Part shown: piece after piece, positions 44,515-55,149 of the stretch | How the letters are laid out: each line of letters begins with the position of its first letter | Position numbering within the stretch: the stretch's first letter is position 1 | From: Vampirovibrio sp. | GTDB taxonomy: Bacteria; Cyanobacteriota; Vampirovibrionia; Vampirovibrionales; JAJTHC01 | Direction: 5' to 3' | Length of the DNA stretch: 64,000 bases | Assembly (NCBI GenBank): GCA_024998755.1 | Contig: JACEUU010000002.1 | Location: forward strand, 230,045 to 294,044 | Notes under the pieces: model-generated | What the model was told of the DNA's origin: nothing | Database searches by the model: none | Seen by the model: the letters and a program-made list of their open reading frames with translations, nothing else | Program-made: the position numbers and the translations under genes

Positions 44515-47500
44515 TTAGACTGGATACAAGGCTGAAAGGCTCGGGTCTAGCAACCGCCTGCCCTGGGTATCAAACAAAATTGAAACCACACTGCGTTCTT
44601 CCAGTGGTACAACGGCTTGAACAGTGCCTATGCCGTATTCATTATGCCGAACCCTATTACCGACGCTTATCTTCTCCAACGATTGTTCAGGTGGGGCAGG
44701 GGCGGGTGCTTCTGGTGCTTCTGGTGCTTCTGGCGTAATGGGGGCAGGGGCAGGCTGGGCGAATGGAGAAGAATCTGGTTTAACCGAACCAGCATGATGA
44801 CCCATGGGTTCTGAACCACTCGTAAGCGAATCAAGTTGGTTTGATAAACCTTGCCAATCAGGCGGTGCATTAGCTACTTCTGGTTCAACACGGTTTGGTT
44901 GTATTGCTGGTTCAACACGGCTTGGTTCTGGTGCAACGCTGATAGGTAGGGATTCAGCTACCGTTACAGTTTGTGTTGTTTCTGGCTGTTGCCATACAGG
45001 GGCAGGCTGCTGGGCTACTACTTCTGCTTGAAACGGTTGTTGCATTTGTGGCGTAGGCAAATGGGTTTCGGTTGCAGTAGGGGTATTTGTACCAAACTCT
45101 GGCAAATCGTTCATATCAAACTCAAACATCGGAAACCCGTTGGATGTCTCAGTTTCTGGGTGGGTTACTACTGCATGTTCAGGTGAAAGATAAGGCATTT
45201 CGGTTACGGGTAGACTCACTTCAAAACTGGCGTTTTCATCTTGGTCTACCACCATCATCAAATCAGATTGATTCGTAGGTGGTCCATAGGTAGCACTACT
45301 ATTAGCAGGTTCTATGCTGGGTGTTATGATTTCTTCAGGTAAGGCATCAACAGGTTTTACCGCCCATTGCCCTTGCGGATGCCCAGCTACTAATGGGGCT
45401 TGGGCTTGGTGAAGCAGTTGACCATCCATTGTAACAGTGGGTGAGCCGTCAAATATTTGGCTCATTAAGGCGGCAGAATCGGCGAAACTGGGGTTGTTAT
45501 GATGATTAGCTTCAGCAATAAACTGGGTTTCTGGTTCTAAAATGGGTGTTGAATGACTCGGTGCTTCCAACTGAAAATCCGGCACTAAATCTAGGTCAGT
45601 TGCGGATTGGTTAACTGGGGCTGGTGTTGGAACTGGCAAGGCTTCTTCAGAAAAATCTATCACATTTTCAGCAATGGTTTGTGCAGAAGCTTCCGCATAC
45701 CAGTCTGTTTTACTGCTACCAACCAAATCGATAGCCATTTCGGGTTCGTCAATATTATCAAGTAAATGGGCCTCTAAAAATCCTGACAGGTGAGATGTGG
45801 GTATGGCAGGGGCATCCGGTTTTTGGGGGGCTGGCTGTTCTTCAGTTTTGGGGTAGAACGATTCAATATCTACCATCATATCGTCTGGTAAACAAGGGTG
45901 TAATGCGTGCGTATTGGCAACAATTTCTTCGGTTAATGCAATTTCACCGGGTTGTAAGGGCTTGGTAGCCACTAATTCATCTGGGTAAGCTTCAGAATGA
46001 GCAACCCCTGTTTTTGGGGCTACAATGACGGCTTCTTTTTTTAGTTCCCGTTCTAAAATAGTTCGCCAATGGGCAGGCATTTGTCCTAAAATACTATTGT
46101 AGTATTCCCCTGCCTTTTCCGCTTGGTTTTCCATGTTTCTTTCTTCTTCTTCGGTAAATGAAGCGGGTAGTTCTACGTCAGGCAGCAGCGTCATATCTAA
46201 CGGTGGTAAGTCTTCTTCATTGGCTGTAAGATTATTGAGGGTTCTATTTTTAGCTTGGGCTTCAGGTGAAACTTCATTGACTGACAGTGGTAACGGTTCA
46301 AATAAAAGGGTTTCGTTTGAACACGAAGAAACCCCTTGTTCTTGCAGCAAGAATTCTCTGGCGATTGCCCCTGTATTAAACCGGTTATTGGAATGAGCCT
46401 CCATTAAATGAATGGCGGCAGACCCTTGGGCTGCAGCATAAATCCAGCCATCTTCTTCAACTTCTTCTGAAGATTTTACAGGCACTGGGGGTGCTACTAC
46501 TGGGGCTGTTTCAGGTTGACTGGTTTCAAAAATAGGCTGTAGTGGTGCTGGTTGTTCTGCTACTGGAGCGGTTTTTGGGGCAACGAGTTCTGGTGTAGCG
46601 GGGAGGCTAACAGGCTGGTGTTCTACTTGGGGTGCTACTACTGGGGCTGTTTCAGGTTGGCTGGTTTCAACAATAGACTGTGGTGGTGCTGATTGTTCTG
46701 CTACTGGAGCGGTTTTTGGGGCAACGAGTTCTGGTGTAGCGGGTAGGCTAACAGGCTGGTGTTCTACTTGAGGTGCTATTTCAGCGATGGCTGGAGGTGC
46801 TTCTATAATTGAACGACTACTGTCCAAGGGGGTAATAGGGGGTAACCCTAGCACTAACAATAACTGTTGCGTTATATCGCCTTGCAGAAGCACTAATTTT
46901 TCGGGGGAAAGTAATTCAATGGTTAAATTGAAGTTGGTTTTTGCTCCGCTTTGTTCCAAGGAAAGTTCCGGTTTCTTTTTACGCCATTGCCCTTGTACAA
47001 ACGGTAAATTAGCTTGCTGTAATACGTTGTTTTCAGGGTTTAGTACTTGGCTTACATTGGCTTGATAATCGGCATTTAGCAGAGCGAGTGCCAACTGGTC
47101 TTTCCCTACTGAAAGGTCAGTAATTTCTTGGGTTAACGAATTAGCTAGCCAAGGTAACACAGCGGGTGAAAGACTGCTTAAATCAATAACCCACAACGCA
47201 GCGTGAGGGGCTTGGTTTACCAATTGTTCTACAGAAAAATAGGTGGCTTGGGGTTCTTTTGCAAATAGGCTTCGTTGTTCCAGCCGTTGAAATTGCTTAT
47301 ACAGTAAGCCGGCTCCGCTTTTTTCAAGCAGGGTGTTTAGCGTTTTTAAGTCTTCAATAGGATGGGTAACGTTTCCAAAGGCGTGGGCGTATTGAGCCCA
47401 TCCGCCAGCTTGCAGGGGCTGAGGCATTTGGGCAATGCAATCGCCCATTAAGGTTTCAATGCCATAGGTTTCAATGGAATAAAACGTATTGCCTGCTTCG

Positions 47501-48123
47501 CCTAATTCTGTAATGGGAATATTGGGTAAATCTAGCTGTTTAAACAAACCTAACACATCTAACACCACAGGGAATTTCCCCATAGACCGCAATTGCATTA
47601 ACAGGGTAACCAGTGTTTCTGCTAAAACAAGCTTATCGGTACTTTGCACAAACGTTGAGGCAAGCAAGTGGTCTGGGCTTAGGGTTACTTCAGGGCAAAA
47701 CACATCTGAAAGAGGGAACGTGGCGGAGGAAAATTGGCTGTTAGCGGCGGTTAAAACCGATTGGGCATCTACCCAATAAAAGAGGGTAGCGTTCGCCACG
47801 GGTTGTTTATTTGCCCAAGGTGCAACCACCCAAACTGTGTTGGGGTTTTCTGAAGGACTTATTTCTTCCACTTGTAAAAAGGCTCGTTGACCGTGGACAT
47901 TTTCCGCCAATAGCAACTGCCCTACACAGATGTGATAGTGGGCAGGTACTTCAATATTAAAGCCTGTTTGTGTAGACTGAATTTTTTCAACCTGTAACAC
48001 CACGGCGTTTAATGCTTGAGCAGTTTTAGTGGGTTGGTTTTTGGAGGCATGAACCGAAGCAGGCGATGGATTCATAATAATACTGTCTAAAACCTTCATG
48101 TTTGGGGGTGCTATGGTATTCAT
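44515..48123 (-). CDS. Large multidomain protein, 1202 aa, HAS-barrel-like head and UvrD-tail-like end
   Basis: Residues ~40-110 look beta-rich (VLQVEKIQSTQTGFNIEVPA, VGQLLLAENVHGQRAFLQVE), like the HAS barrel of HerA-type ATPases. The next ~250 residues include LVTLLMQLRSMGKFPVVLDV and ALWVIDLSSLSP (Walker-B-like), but there is no Walker A, so any ATPase would be inactive. Residues ~440-560 contain two tandem 47-residue Pro/Val/Glu repeats. A ~500-residue acidic low-complexity stretch follows. The last ~50 residues (ISVGNRVRHNEYGIGTVQAV, then VSILFDTQGRRLLDPS) match the tudor/KOW-like tail of UvrD/PcrA and CarD, which contacts RNA polymerase. Overall function is unknown. Confidence 0.75.
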   Translation of the reverse strand: MNTIAPPNMKVLDSIIMNPSPASVHASKNQPTKTAQALNAVVLQVEKIQSTQTGFNIEVPAHYHICVGQLLLAENVHGQRAFLQVEEISPSENPNTVWVVAPWANKQPVANATLFYWVDAQSVLTAANSQFSSATFPLSDVFCPEVTLSPDHLLASTFVQSTDKLVLAETLVTLLMQLRSMGKFPVVLDVLGLFKQLDLPNIPITELGEAGNTFYSIETYGIETLMGDCIAQMPQPLQAGGWAQYAHAFGNVTHPIEDLKTLNTLLEKSGAGLLYKQFQRLEQRSLFAKEPQATYFSVEQLVNQAPHAALWVIDLSSLSPAVLPWLANSLTQEITDLSVGKDQLALALLNADYQANVSQVLNPENNVLQQANLPFVQGQWRKKKPELSLEQSGAKTNFNLTIELLSPEKLVLLQGDITQQLLLVLGLPPITPLDSSRSIIEAPPAIAEIAPQVEHQPVSLPATPELVAPKTAPVAEQSAPPQSIVETSQPETAPVVAPQVEHQPVSLPATPELVAPKTAPVAEQPAPLQPIFETSQPETAPVVAPPVPVKSSEEVEEDGWIYAAAQGSAAIHLMEAHSNNRFNTGAIAREFLLQEQGVSSCSNETLLFEPLPLSVNEVSPEAQAKNRTLNNLTANEEDLPPLDMTLLPDVELPASFTEEEERNMENQAEKAGEYYNSILGQMPAHWRTILERELKKEAVIVAPKTGVAHSEAYPDELVATKPLQPGEIALTEEIVANTHALHPCLPDDMMVDIESFYPKTEEQPAPQKPDAPAIPTSHLSGFLEAHLLDNIDEPEMAIDLVGSSKTDWYAEASAQTIAENVIDFSEEALPVPTPAPVNQSATDLDLVPDFQLEAPSHSTPILEPETQFIAEANHHNNPSFADSAALMSQIFDGSPTVTMDGQLLHQAQAPLVAGHPQGQWAVKPVDALPEEIITPSIEPANSSATYGPPTNQSDLMMVVDQDENASFEVSLPVTEMPYLSPEHAVVTHPETETSNGFPMFEFDMNDLPEFGTNTPTATETHLPTPQMQQPFQAEVVAQQPAPVWQQPETTQTVTVAESLPISVAPEPSRVEPAIQPNRVEPEVANAPPDWQGLSNQLDSLTSGSEPMGHHAGSVKPDSSPFAQPAPAPITPEAPEAPEAPAPAPPEQSLEKISVGNRVRHNEYGIGTVQAVVPLEERSVVSILFDTQGRRLLDPSLSALYPV
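46499..46780 (-). repeat. In-frame tandem repeat, 2 x 141 bp, inside the 1202-aa gene
   Basis: Units 46499-46639 and 46640-46780 are ~93% alike by eye. Each encodes 47 residues containing EHQPVSLPATPELVAPKTAP and VETSQPETAPVVAP (or IFETSQPE). Confidence 0.85.
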
Positions 48124-48256
48124 TTTAGAAGATTATCACCTAAAAAGGCTAGCAGTTTTATAAAAACACTATCACTGGTTGAGATTTACCAGCGTTTTAT
48201 TCATAATAAGATGTAAGCCCAATTATTAGCACGCTTGAAGAGGTTTAAACCAGACT

Positions 48257-49792
48257 ATGATGATGATGATGTCAGCAGAACCAACCTTATGGTGGGCTTT
48301 ACCCTCTTTAGGGGTTTTTACCTTCTTATTTGGTAGCTTTTTGTTTTCCAATAACAAAAAAGCGGTGGATTGGGGCTTAATTGTTCGATGCCTCGGCTTC
48401 CAAGTGCTGATAGCCGTTTTATTGCTGGAATTACCCCAAGGGCGAGCCTTTTTTCAACAGCTAGGGCAGTGGGTGGAACAAATTCAAGGCTTTGCCAACC
48501 AAGGGGCCGCCTTCGTGTTTGGCGGGGTTATTTCAAAACCAGAAGCGTTAGCGGGGTTATTTGGGGCAGATGGTAGCTTTATTTTTGCGTTAAAGCTGAT
48601 TCCTAGTTTGGTTTTTATTGGGTGTTTAATTCATTTGGCCTACTATTTTAATATTCTGCAAAAAGTGGTGAAAGTATTGGCGTGGGTTATGAACTTAGTG
48701 CTGGGCGTTAGCGGGGCAGAAACCCTTTCCAACAGTGCCAGTGTGTTTTTAGGGACAATTGAAGCTCAAATGCTCATTCGCCCTTATCTTTCCACTATGA
48801 CACAATCAGAATTACTAGCCATTATGGCGGGTAGTTTGGCTTGTATTTCGGGTGGTATGATGGCAATTTACATTGGCATGGGCATTCCTTCTAGCTATTT
48901 GTTAACAGCTAGTTTAATGGCAGTACCCGCTTCGTTTGCTATTTCAAAAATTTTAATTCCTGAAACCCAATTACCCGAAACCCAAGGTAGTTTAAAACTG
49001 GTGACGGAACAACGAGCGGTTAACTTTGTTGATGCGGCTTCCCAAGGGGCCAACGAAGGCTGGCACATTGGCGTTAGCGTTATTACCATGTTGATTGCCT
49101 TTATTGCCCTCGTTGCTATGTTAGATGCTGGTTTGGGGTTGTTGGGTAAGCAGTTAATTACTTGGGGTGTTAATGCACACCTTTGGGGGATAGATTTTAC
49201 CCACCTTAGCATGAGCCAGTTATTGGGTGCTGGGTTTTATTGGGTTGCTATGTTGTTGGGTATTCCTGCCGAAGAAGCCAAGTTTGCGGGTAGCTTGATG
49301 GGCACCAAATTGGTGCTGAATGAATTTGTGGCTTATAGCCAATTACTAACCGGTGTGAAGCAGGGGCTCATTACTCCGCAAAGCCAAGCGATTATTTCCT
49401 TTGCGTTGTGTGGGTTTGCGAATTTGGGTTCAATCGCTATTCAGCTAGGGGGTATTGGGGTGATGATACCTGAACGGCGTGCGGAAATTGCCAAGCTGGG
49501 TATTAAGGCGATGTTGGCGGGGAATTTGGCTTCTTACCTTTCGGCTACGATGGCGGGTATGTTGTTGCATATTGAACACGCCCCTGAAACCCCAATTTGG
49601 GGAATGTGGGGTATTGGGGTGTTGGCGGTTGGGGTTATTTTGTTTTCCCGATGGTTTTTCCCCAAGCCTGCATACCAACGTAAGGCGGCATTGTTTAAGC
49701 CGTTGGTTACCAAACCACCTAGCCCGCAGGTGTTTAAACCCTTACCGGAAGGGGCGATTGTACCCCCAACCGTCGCGGTTCAAACTAAATAG
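48257..49792 (+). CDS. Concentrative nucleoside transporter (CNT/NupC family)
   Basis: 511 aa with about ten spans; takes up nucleosides with Na+ or H+. Family signatures: VLGVSGAETLSNSASVFLGT (followed by IEAQMLIRPYLSTMTQSEL), MAGSLACISGGMMAIYIGMG, VDAASQGANEGWHIGVSVIT, SLMGTKLVLNEFVAYSQLL and SFALCGFANLGSIAIQLGGI. The gate motif GxAETxSNSA is clear. The start is a run of five ATG codons (48257-48271), the longest in the window, with AGAGG upstream. Divergent from the 1202-aa gene, 133 bp apart. The C-terminal ~60 residues form a basic, Pro-rich cytoplasmic tail. Confidence 0.93.
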   Translation: MMMMMSAEPTLWWALPSLGVFTFLFGSFLFSNNKKAVDWGLIVRCLGFQVLIAVLLLELPQGRAFFQQLGQWVEQIQGFANQGAAFVFGGVISKPEALAGLFGADGSFIFALKLIPSLVFIGCLIHLAYYFNILQKVVKVLAWVMNLVLGVSGAETLSNSASVFLGTIEAQMLIRPYLSTMTQSELLAIMAGSLACISGGMMAIYIGMGIPSSYLLTASLMAVPASFAISKILIPETQLPETQGSLKLVTEQRAVNFVDAASQGANEGWHIGVSVITMLIAFIALVAMLDAGLGLLGKQLITWGVNAHLWGIDFTHLSMSQLLGAGFYWVAMLLGIPAEEAKFAGSLMGTKLVLNEFVAYSQLLTGVKQGLITPQSQAIISFALCGFANLGSIAIQLGGIGVMIPERRAEIAKLGIKAMLAGNLASYLSATMAGMLLHIEHAPETPIWGMWGIGVLAVGVILFSRWFFPKPAYQRKAALFKPLVTKPPSPQVFKPLPEGAIVPPTVAVQTK

Positions 49793-50264
49793 ATTTTTAA
49801 ACTATTAGCTATAAAAACATCTGAAAAAGCCAACTTCTGTCATTCTGAACGAAGGTGAAGAATCCCCAAAACAACAACAGAAGATGTTTCGCATTCGCTC
49901 AACATGGCAACATTCAAACTGCGAAGTAGTATGAGTGTTCGCCCATTTCTCTAATAAACCATGAACTTTTAAAATACTATAATTGTAACAATTATGTTAA
50001 AAAACAACACAAGCTCACTTAAAAAGGGTTTAATCGTTACTGGTTAAAACCTTTTATCCATAATGAGGGGTTTTAACGCTTGTTTTTTCTTTCTTAATTC
50101 CAATTGAATCATTAAATAGCATCATTTTTAGCGTTGACCAAACATTTCGTTTGCTCTCCTTCGATGGGATTTTTTTACGGTCGTTCGGACTAACAAACCT
50201 TGGTATTTAAACTTTCAATTGGTATTACCTATTCCAACAATCAATAATAGGAAAGGTTATACTT
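49793..50264. other. Intergenic region with a GTCATTCTGAA-type repeat
   Basis: GTCATTCTGAACGAAGGTGA (49838) and, about 50 bp on, CGCATTCGCTCAACATGGCA form an imperfect palindrome. It resembles the TGTCATTCTGAGCGAAG repeat common in many bacterial genomes. The rest is A/T-rich, with a partial TACCAATT end near 50219 (ATTGGTATTACC). No gene is evident. Confidence 0.45.
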
Positions 50265-50906
50265 ATGATTACTTTAGGATCACTTTCTTCACAACGCCTA
50301 TTCAACAACCGATTTCTACCAATTGTTGAAAATCCACACAACTATAAGACGATTCTTCCACCAGATTCGTTTGCAAGCATTCAAAAAACTATGTTACCTA
50401 ATACAGAGGTCTTTAAACCAAGTAGGATTATTCTCAATGAGGATGAAAAACCAAACGCCCTCATTGAGTCTATTTATTCTTTAGGTAAAGGGTTGCTAGA
50501 GCCGTCCGTCTTTGACAAAATTTCAACCGTTGTAAAAGGCTTACCCGAGTTGAATAAAGTAGCATTAGCTTATCTACAAGACGATACCCCCTCCACACTA
50601 GGGGTATTTGATAGGTTTCAACAATTGGTAAAAGTATTGCTTCAGCCAAACACTGATAATTTTGATCGGTTATCACTTTCTGGTTCACCAGCAGAACGTA
50701 ATCTGCAAAAGATAATTAGAGAACGATTAGAGGCAGAAGAGAAAGGCTTAGAACCTTATATAAGTGAGCGTACTGCTAATGAAGCCCACCAAACGATGGG
50801 GCAAGTAGTGGCAGAAAAACCCTTAAGAGAACTAGCTATCCCAAGAGCTAATATGATTAGTCAAACTTTGCAAAAACTTTCAGAACGAGAGGCAAACGAG
50901 ATGTAG
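50265..50906 (+). CDS. Hypothetical soluble protein, 213 aa
   Basis: Not recognised. Mostly helical (IESIYSLGKGLLEPSVFDKI, then LQKIIRERLEAEEKGLEPYI). GGAAAGG lies ~10 nt upstream of ATG 50265, a good ribosome binding site. No membrane segment or signal peptide. It lies between a transporter gene and IS110 copy 2. Its helical, charged character resembles the gene fragment at 57395-58554, but I see no clear alignment. Confidence 0.6.
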   Translation: MITLGSLSSQRLFNNRFLPIVENPHNYKTILPPDSFASIQKTMLPNTEVFKPSRIILNEDEKPNALIESIYSLGKGLLEPSVFDKISTVVKGLPELNKVALAYLQDDTPSTLGVFDRFQQLVKVLLQPNTDNFDRLSLSGSPAERNLQKIIRERLEAEEKGLEPYISERTANEAHQTMGQVVAEKPLRELAIPRANMISQTLQKLSEREANEM

Positions 50907-51055
50907 AAGAGCCACAAAAAACCGTTCTGCCTCTATACCACTATAAAGCCCCCTCATTGTTAAGCCGTGGCATAGGCGGGTGGCTTTTTGGGGGGATTTA
51001 GGGGGGTACCCCATGAGTTTGTTCAAAAAAATTAAAAAGCGTGTCAGCATCTGTG

Positions 51056-51979
<924 letters not shown>

Positions 51980-51984
51980 GGTAG

Positions 51985-52166
51985 GATTTCCTTTGGTAGA
52001 AAAATAGGGATTTGGATTTAGCCTTATGGTACGAACGTTAGAGTTCGGGCATCTGTTCAAATGGCATCCCTTGTAAAACGGTGCTAGTGATCTTGCTGAC
52101 AATCGGTTGTTTGGAGCCGAGGGGAATGGACGATCGACTAGCACCGTTTTATTCTACCAACACATA
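51985..52166 (-). ncRNA. Predicted bridge RNA of IS110 copy 2
   Basis: Same sequence, by eye, as the region in copy 1, offset by 13,410 bp: stem arms at 52075-52088 and 52137-52150, target guides AGGGGAATG and CTGACAA (plus-strand reading) at 52120-52128 and 52096-52102. Conservation of the RNA beside a dead recombinase gene may just reflect recent copying. Confidence 0.72.
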
Positions 52167-52168
52167 AG

Positions 52169-52350
52169 GGGACTGCTGTTTGGCAGCCCCCCGACACCCC
52201 CCGCAAATTCAGGGGCAAGCCCCTAAAAACCCCCGAAAAAACACCCCCTATGCCACTACGGGCACTGACGGGGGATGCTTTTTTCGCCCCTCCGGTGGAC
52301 TGAACGCGTCGCCGTAGCAGGGCAAAGGCGACGGTCGTTCCTACTGGTGA
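52169..52350 (-). repeat. Modular repeat, copy 10, between IS110 copy 2 and an IS630-like element
   Basis: GGGGACTGCTGTTTGGCAGC, GGGGCAAGCCCC, then GGTCGTTCCTACTGGTGA. Same unit as 41329-41618 in inverse. It is cut on the left by IS110 and on the right by the IS at 52351; the outer MITE-type end (ATTTAATCTTTGAAATGGTA) resumes at 53446. Confidence 0.7.
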
Positions 52351-53433
52351 TACCAATTCCAAGTTTAAATAGCGTATAATAGAGGGGTATTATTGTTTGT
52401 TTGAAAGAGTCTGATCATGATTACCCAAGAAGACGTACTCGCCTTTGAAAAAACCTTCACCGACAAGAAAACCTATCGCCGATTCCTCTGCATTAAACTC
52501 AAAATAATCGACGGTAAAACACAAGCCGAAATAGCCCAACATACGGGTTTCGGCTTTCGACACGTCCAACGCATTCAAGCCCAAGTTCAACAACACGGAC
52601 TTTACAGTCTCTATCCTAAAAAAGGGATTGTACGCAATAGCCTACTACCCAGTAAACAAGCCGAAATAGACCTACTACAACGCCACAAAGGTAAGGTCGG
52701 TATCTACGATTTACACCAGGCACTCAACGCACTGGTGGGCAGACCCGTCATCTTTCAAACTGTTTACAACCTGCTCAATCGCCACGATTGGAAGGCAAAA
52801 GTACCTCGCCCAGTGCATCCCAACCATAATGATGAGGCTCAAACCCTCTTCAAAAAAACTTCCTGACTTCGTTAACTCTGTTACAAAAACAGTAAAAAAG
52901 CCAGTTCGGCTATTTTTTCAGGATGAGGCGAGGTTTGGCAAAATTTGCCAAGTTCGTAAAGTATGGTTACCCAAGGGTGAACGTTCAGTAGTGGAAGCTC
53001 AACATATACGGCAATACCTCTATGCGTATAGTACCATGGAACCCAAGACGGGAGAGAGTGTTTCGTTGATTCTTCCGTATGCGGATACGGATTGGATGAA
53101 CGTATTCTTACGTGAATTAAGTGAGCGTTACCCTGCAGATGAGATTGTGCTTGTTTTGGATGGTGCAGGTTGGCATAGAAGTGGGGGGCTGGTTGTTCCT
53201 GCTAACATTCGGTTGGTTTGTTTACCGCCGTATAGTCCGCAGTTGAACCCTGTGGAGCAGTTGTGGAAGGGTATTCGGACTCGGTTTTTTGGCAATGCTT
53301 ATTTTGAGACGTTGGATGCAGTGGAAGCTCATTTAGTGAAGGCTTTACGCTGGGTAGAGGCTAATACAGCGTGGGTGAAATCGTTCGCCTATTTCCCCTA
53401 TATTCAACACGCTATTTAAACTTGGAATTGGTA
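52351..53433 (+). mobile_element. IS630-like element, probable parent of the TACCAATTC MITEs
   Basis: 1083 bp. Terminal inverted repeats are perfect over 25 bp (TACCAATTCCAAGTTTAAAT + AGCGT, and the inverse at 53409-53433). TGA flanks both sides (52348-52350, 53434-53436). The ends match those of the MITEs at 2254, 44344, 56627 and 59166 at most positions, and the TNA-type three-base duplication is the same. Confidence 0.9.
52417..53419 (+). CDS. IS630-like transposase in two overlapping frames
   Basis: Frame 1 (52417-52866) has the N-terminal HTH (KLKIIDGKTQAEIAQHTGFG) and a second winged-helix region (LLQRHKGKVGIYDLHQALNA). Frame 2 (to 53419) has the DDE core: VRLFFQDEARFGKICQVRK (first Asp), IVLVLDGAGWHRSGGL (second Asp) and CLPPYSPQLNPVEQLWKGIR (Glu). 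The frames meet at an A7 run (~52849-52856), where a +1 shift or loss of one A in the RNA would fuse TLFKK to LPDFVNS. Everything else is intact, so I read it as one gene expressed by recoding or slippage, or a one-base-damaged copy. Confidence 0.8.
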
Positions 53434-53474
53434 TGAGTACAACATTTAATCTTTGAAATGGTATCAAAAGCGTC

Positions 53475-54950
53475 TTAATGAATGGCGAAGCCAATTTCAA
53501 AGGTGCGGTTGCAAGGGAAATAAGCATCAAATGTTTGTAGTGGTAAGCCCACCTTACTTTTAATTACCTCTAAATCACAAGCCAACAACTCATTCACTAA
53601 CTTCGCACTTAACGCATCTGCTTCCGGTAATTTTCGTAATTCAGCCCGAACTTTTGATTGGTAAATAACGTCATCTGCCAACCGAATAGCCAACAACTGC
53701 TGAAAATAAGTAACATTAAATGCACCTTCTTCTGCTTCTGCTTGAAACCGAATAGAAGCCATTGCTAATGCAGAACCAATACTATTACCCGGTGTATTCC
53801 AACCCGCATAGCCATAAAGCCAATCAATCCAGTTGTTTTTAGGTAATAAAACCGATTCATACAAGCCTAAATCTCCGCCATTAGCAGAAGCGACATCCGC
53901 AATCACAAGCGGCTTATTATGGGCTTTCGCTTTGTCAATTTCAGCAGTAGCAGTAGCATATTGCGTTGCAGATTCCAACACAGGTTTTCTGTTTTCACAA
54001 TAATCTCCCATGCCCAATTGCGTTGAAGGGCAATGCACTAATAGCACCATAGAGGCGGTCTCGTAACTTTCAGCTGGTTTTAAGCCACAACTATTTAAAC
54101 GTTGTTGCACCACCGCTGCTAAGGGTAAGCCATCAAAACAAGCATAACTTTCAGCTCCTTCAGGGTGGGTATAAACGACCCAAACAGTGGGTGTTTCAAC
54201 CGCAAAAGCATTCAAGTGGCGTGCCAACAAACAATGACCAATTTCATCTGCCCCTGTTTGCACACTAGACAACGTTTCTAGCCCGTGTAAAGCAATCTGG
54301 GTTTTTAAACACTCTGATTCTGCTACATTTAGCCCAGCAGCCGTTCGGTCATCTTCACAGAAAATAACGGATTGCAACAAGCCAGCCATCAAACACTGAA
54401 TATGATATTCATTCACACTAAAATTACGATGCCGACGGTGCAGAAAATCTGCCAATACTTCCAGGGGAATTTCATCAGGCCATGCAGGCAATAAAGATTT
54501 TTCAGCCATTGCTTGGTAACTAAGCGTTGAAAACGCCTGCAACGCAGACCCATAAGATGCCCAATAATCCGGTTCTTCTTCGGCACTGTTATAGGTTGGA
54601 ATTCTTAAAACAGAGCTATACCCATAAACAGCGGAAGACATTATTACACCATAAAATTGAGATAGTTGATTCCGAATTTCTTCCTCGGTTTCCAACCCAA
54701 TACGCGAAGGAATTAACCCGCCATAAGCAATTAAATCCAACGCTACAATGACTGGGGCATTAAAATCACTCAATGTTTCAAGCCATTTAATTAACACAGG
54801 AATGGCGGCTGTTTGTTTTAAATTCCCCAACCAATCAGCATTAGGCATTAGCGGTAATACGCCCGCCATTTTCATTAGCAACTGAGGGGTTTGGTAACAG
54901 ACAGGTCTGGCATCTAACGGTAAAAAAACTGAAGCGGTTAAACTTTTCAT
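53475..54950 (-). CDS. DUF4127 family protein, 491 aa
   Basis: The sequence fits DUF4127: FLPLDARPVCYQTPQLLMKM, VIVALDLIAYGGLIPSRIGL, SVLRIPTYNSAEEEPDYWAS, VYTHPEGAESYACF and VADVASANGGDLGLYESVLL, then YGYAGWNTPGNSIGSALAMA. No biochemical role is established for the family that I know of. I start it at ATG 54950 (MKSLTASVFLPLD), with GGAAG upstream; the longer frame to 55076 has no similarity. Divergent from ruvA. Confidence 0.85.
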   Translation of the reverse strand: MKSLTASVFLPLDARPVCYQTPQLLMKMAGVLPLMPNADWLGNLKQTAAIPVLIKWLETLSDFNAPVIVALDLIAYGGLIPSRIGLETEEEIRNQLSQFYGVIMSSAVYGYSSVLRIPTYNSAEEEPDYWASYGSALQAFSTLSYQAMAEKSLLPAWPDEIPLEVLADFLHRRHRNFSVNEYHIQCLMAGLLQSVIFCEDDRTAAGLNVAESECLKTQIALHGLETLSSVQTGADEIGHCLLARHLNAFAVETPTVWVVYTHPEGAESYACFDGLPLAAVVQQRLNSCGLKPAESYETASMVLLVHCPSTQLGMGDYCENRKPVLESATQYATATAEIDKAKAHNKPLVIADVASANGGDLGLYESVLLPKNNWIDWLYGYAGWNTPGNSIGSALAMASIRFQAEAEEGAFNVTYFQQLLAIRLADDVIYQSKVRAELRKLPEADALSAKLVNELLACDLEVIKSKVGLPLQTFDAYFPCNRTFEIGFAIH

Positions 54951-55149
54951 GGGTGGAGCAAACTTCCTAAAACAAACGATTATTAATTCTTTTGGGACTA
55001 TATATACCAGTTTATCTAATATTGATAAGAAATGGCTACTGTTTTTTAATTTTTGACCACTTAACAGAGAAGCCACACATTAAAATAGAGATTAAGACTT
55101 ATGTTATAGTATTAATAATTGAATTTTATAGTAGAAAGACTCTTTCAAT

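Noticed and set aside
46499..46780. Tandem 141 bp units as a CRISPR-like or satellite array
   Set aside because: Only two units, in frame, coding for a Pro-rich protein repeat.
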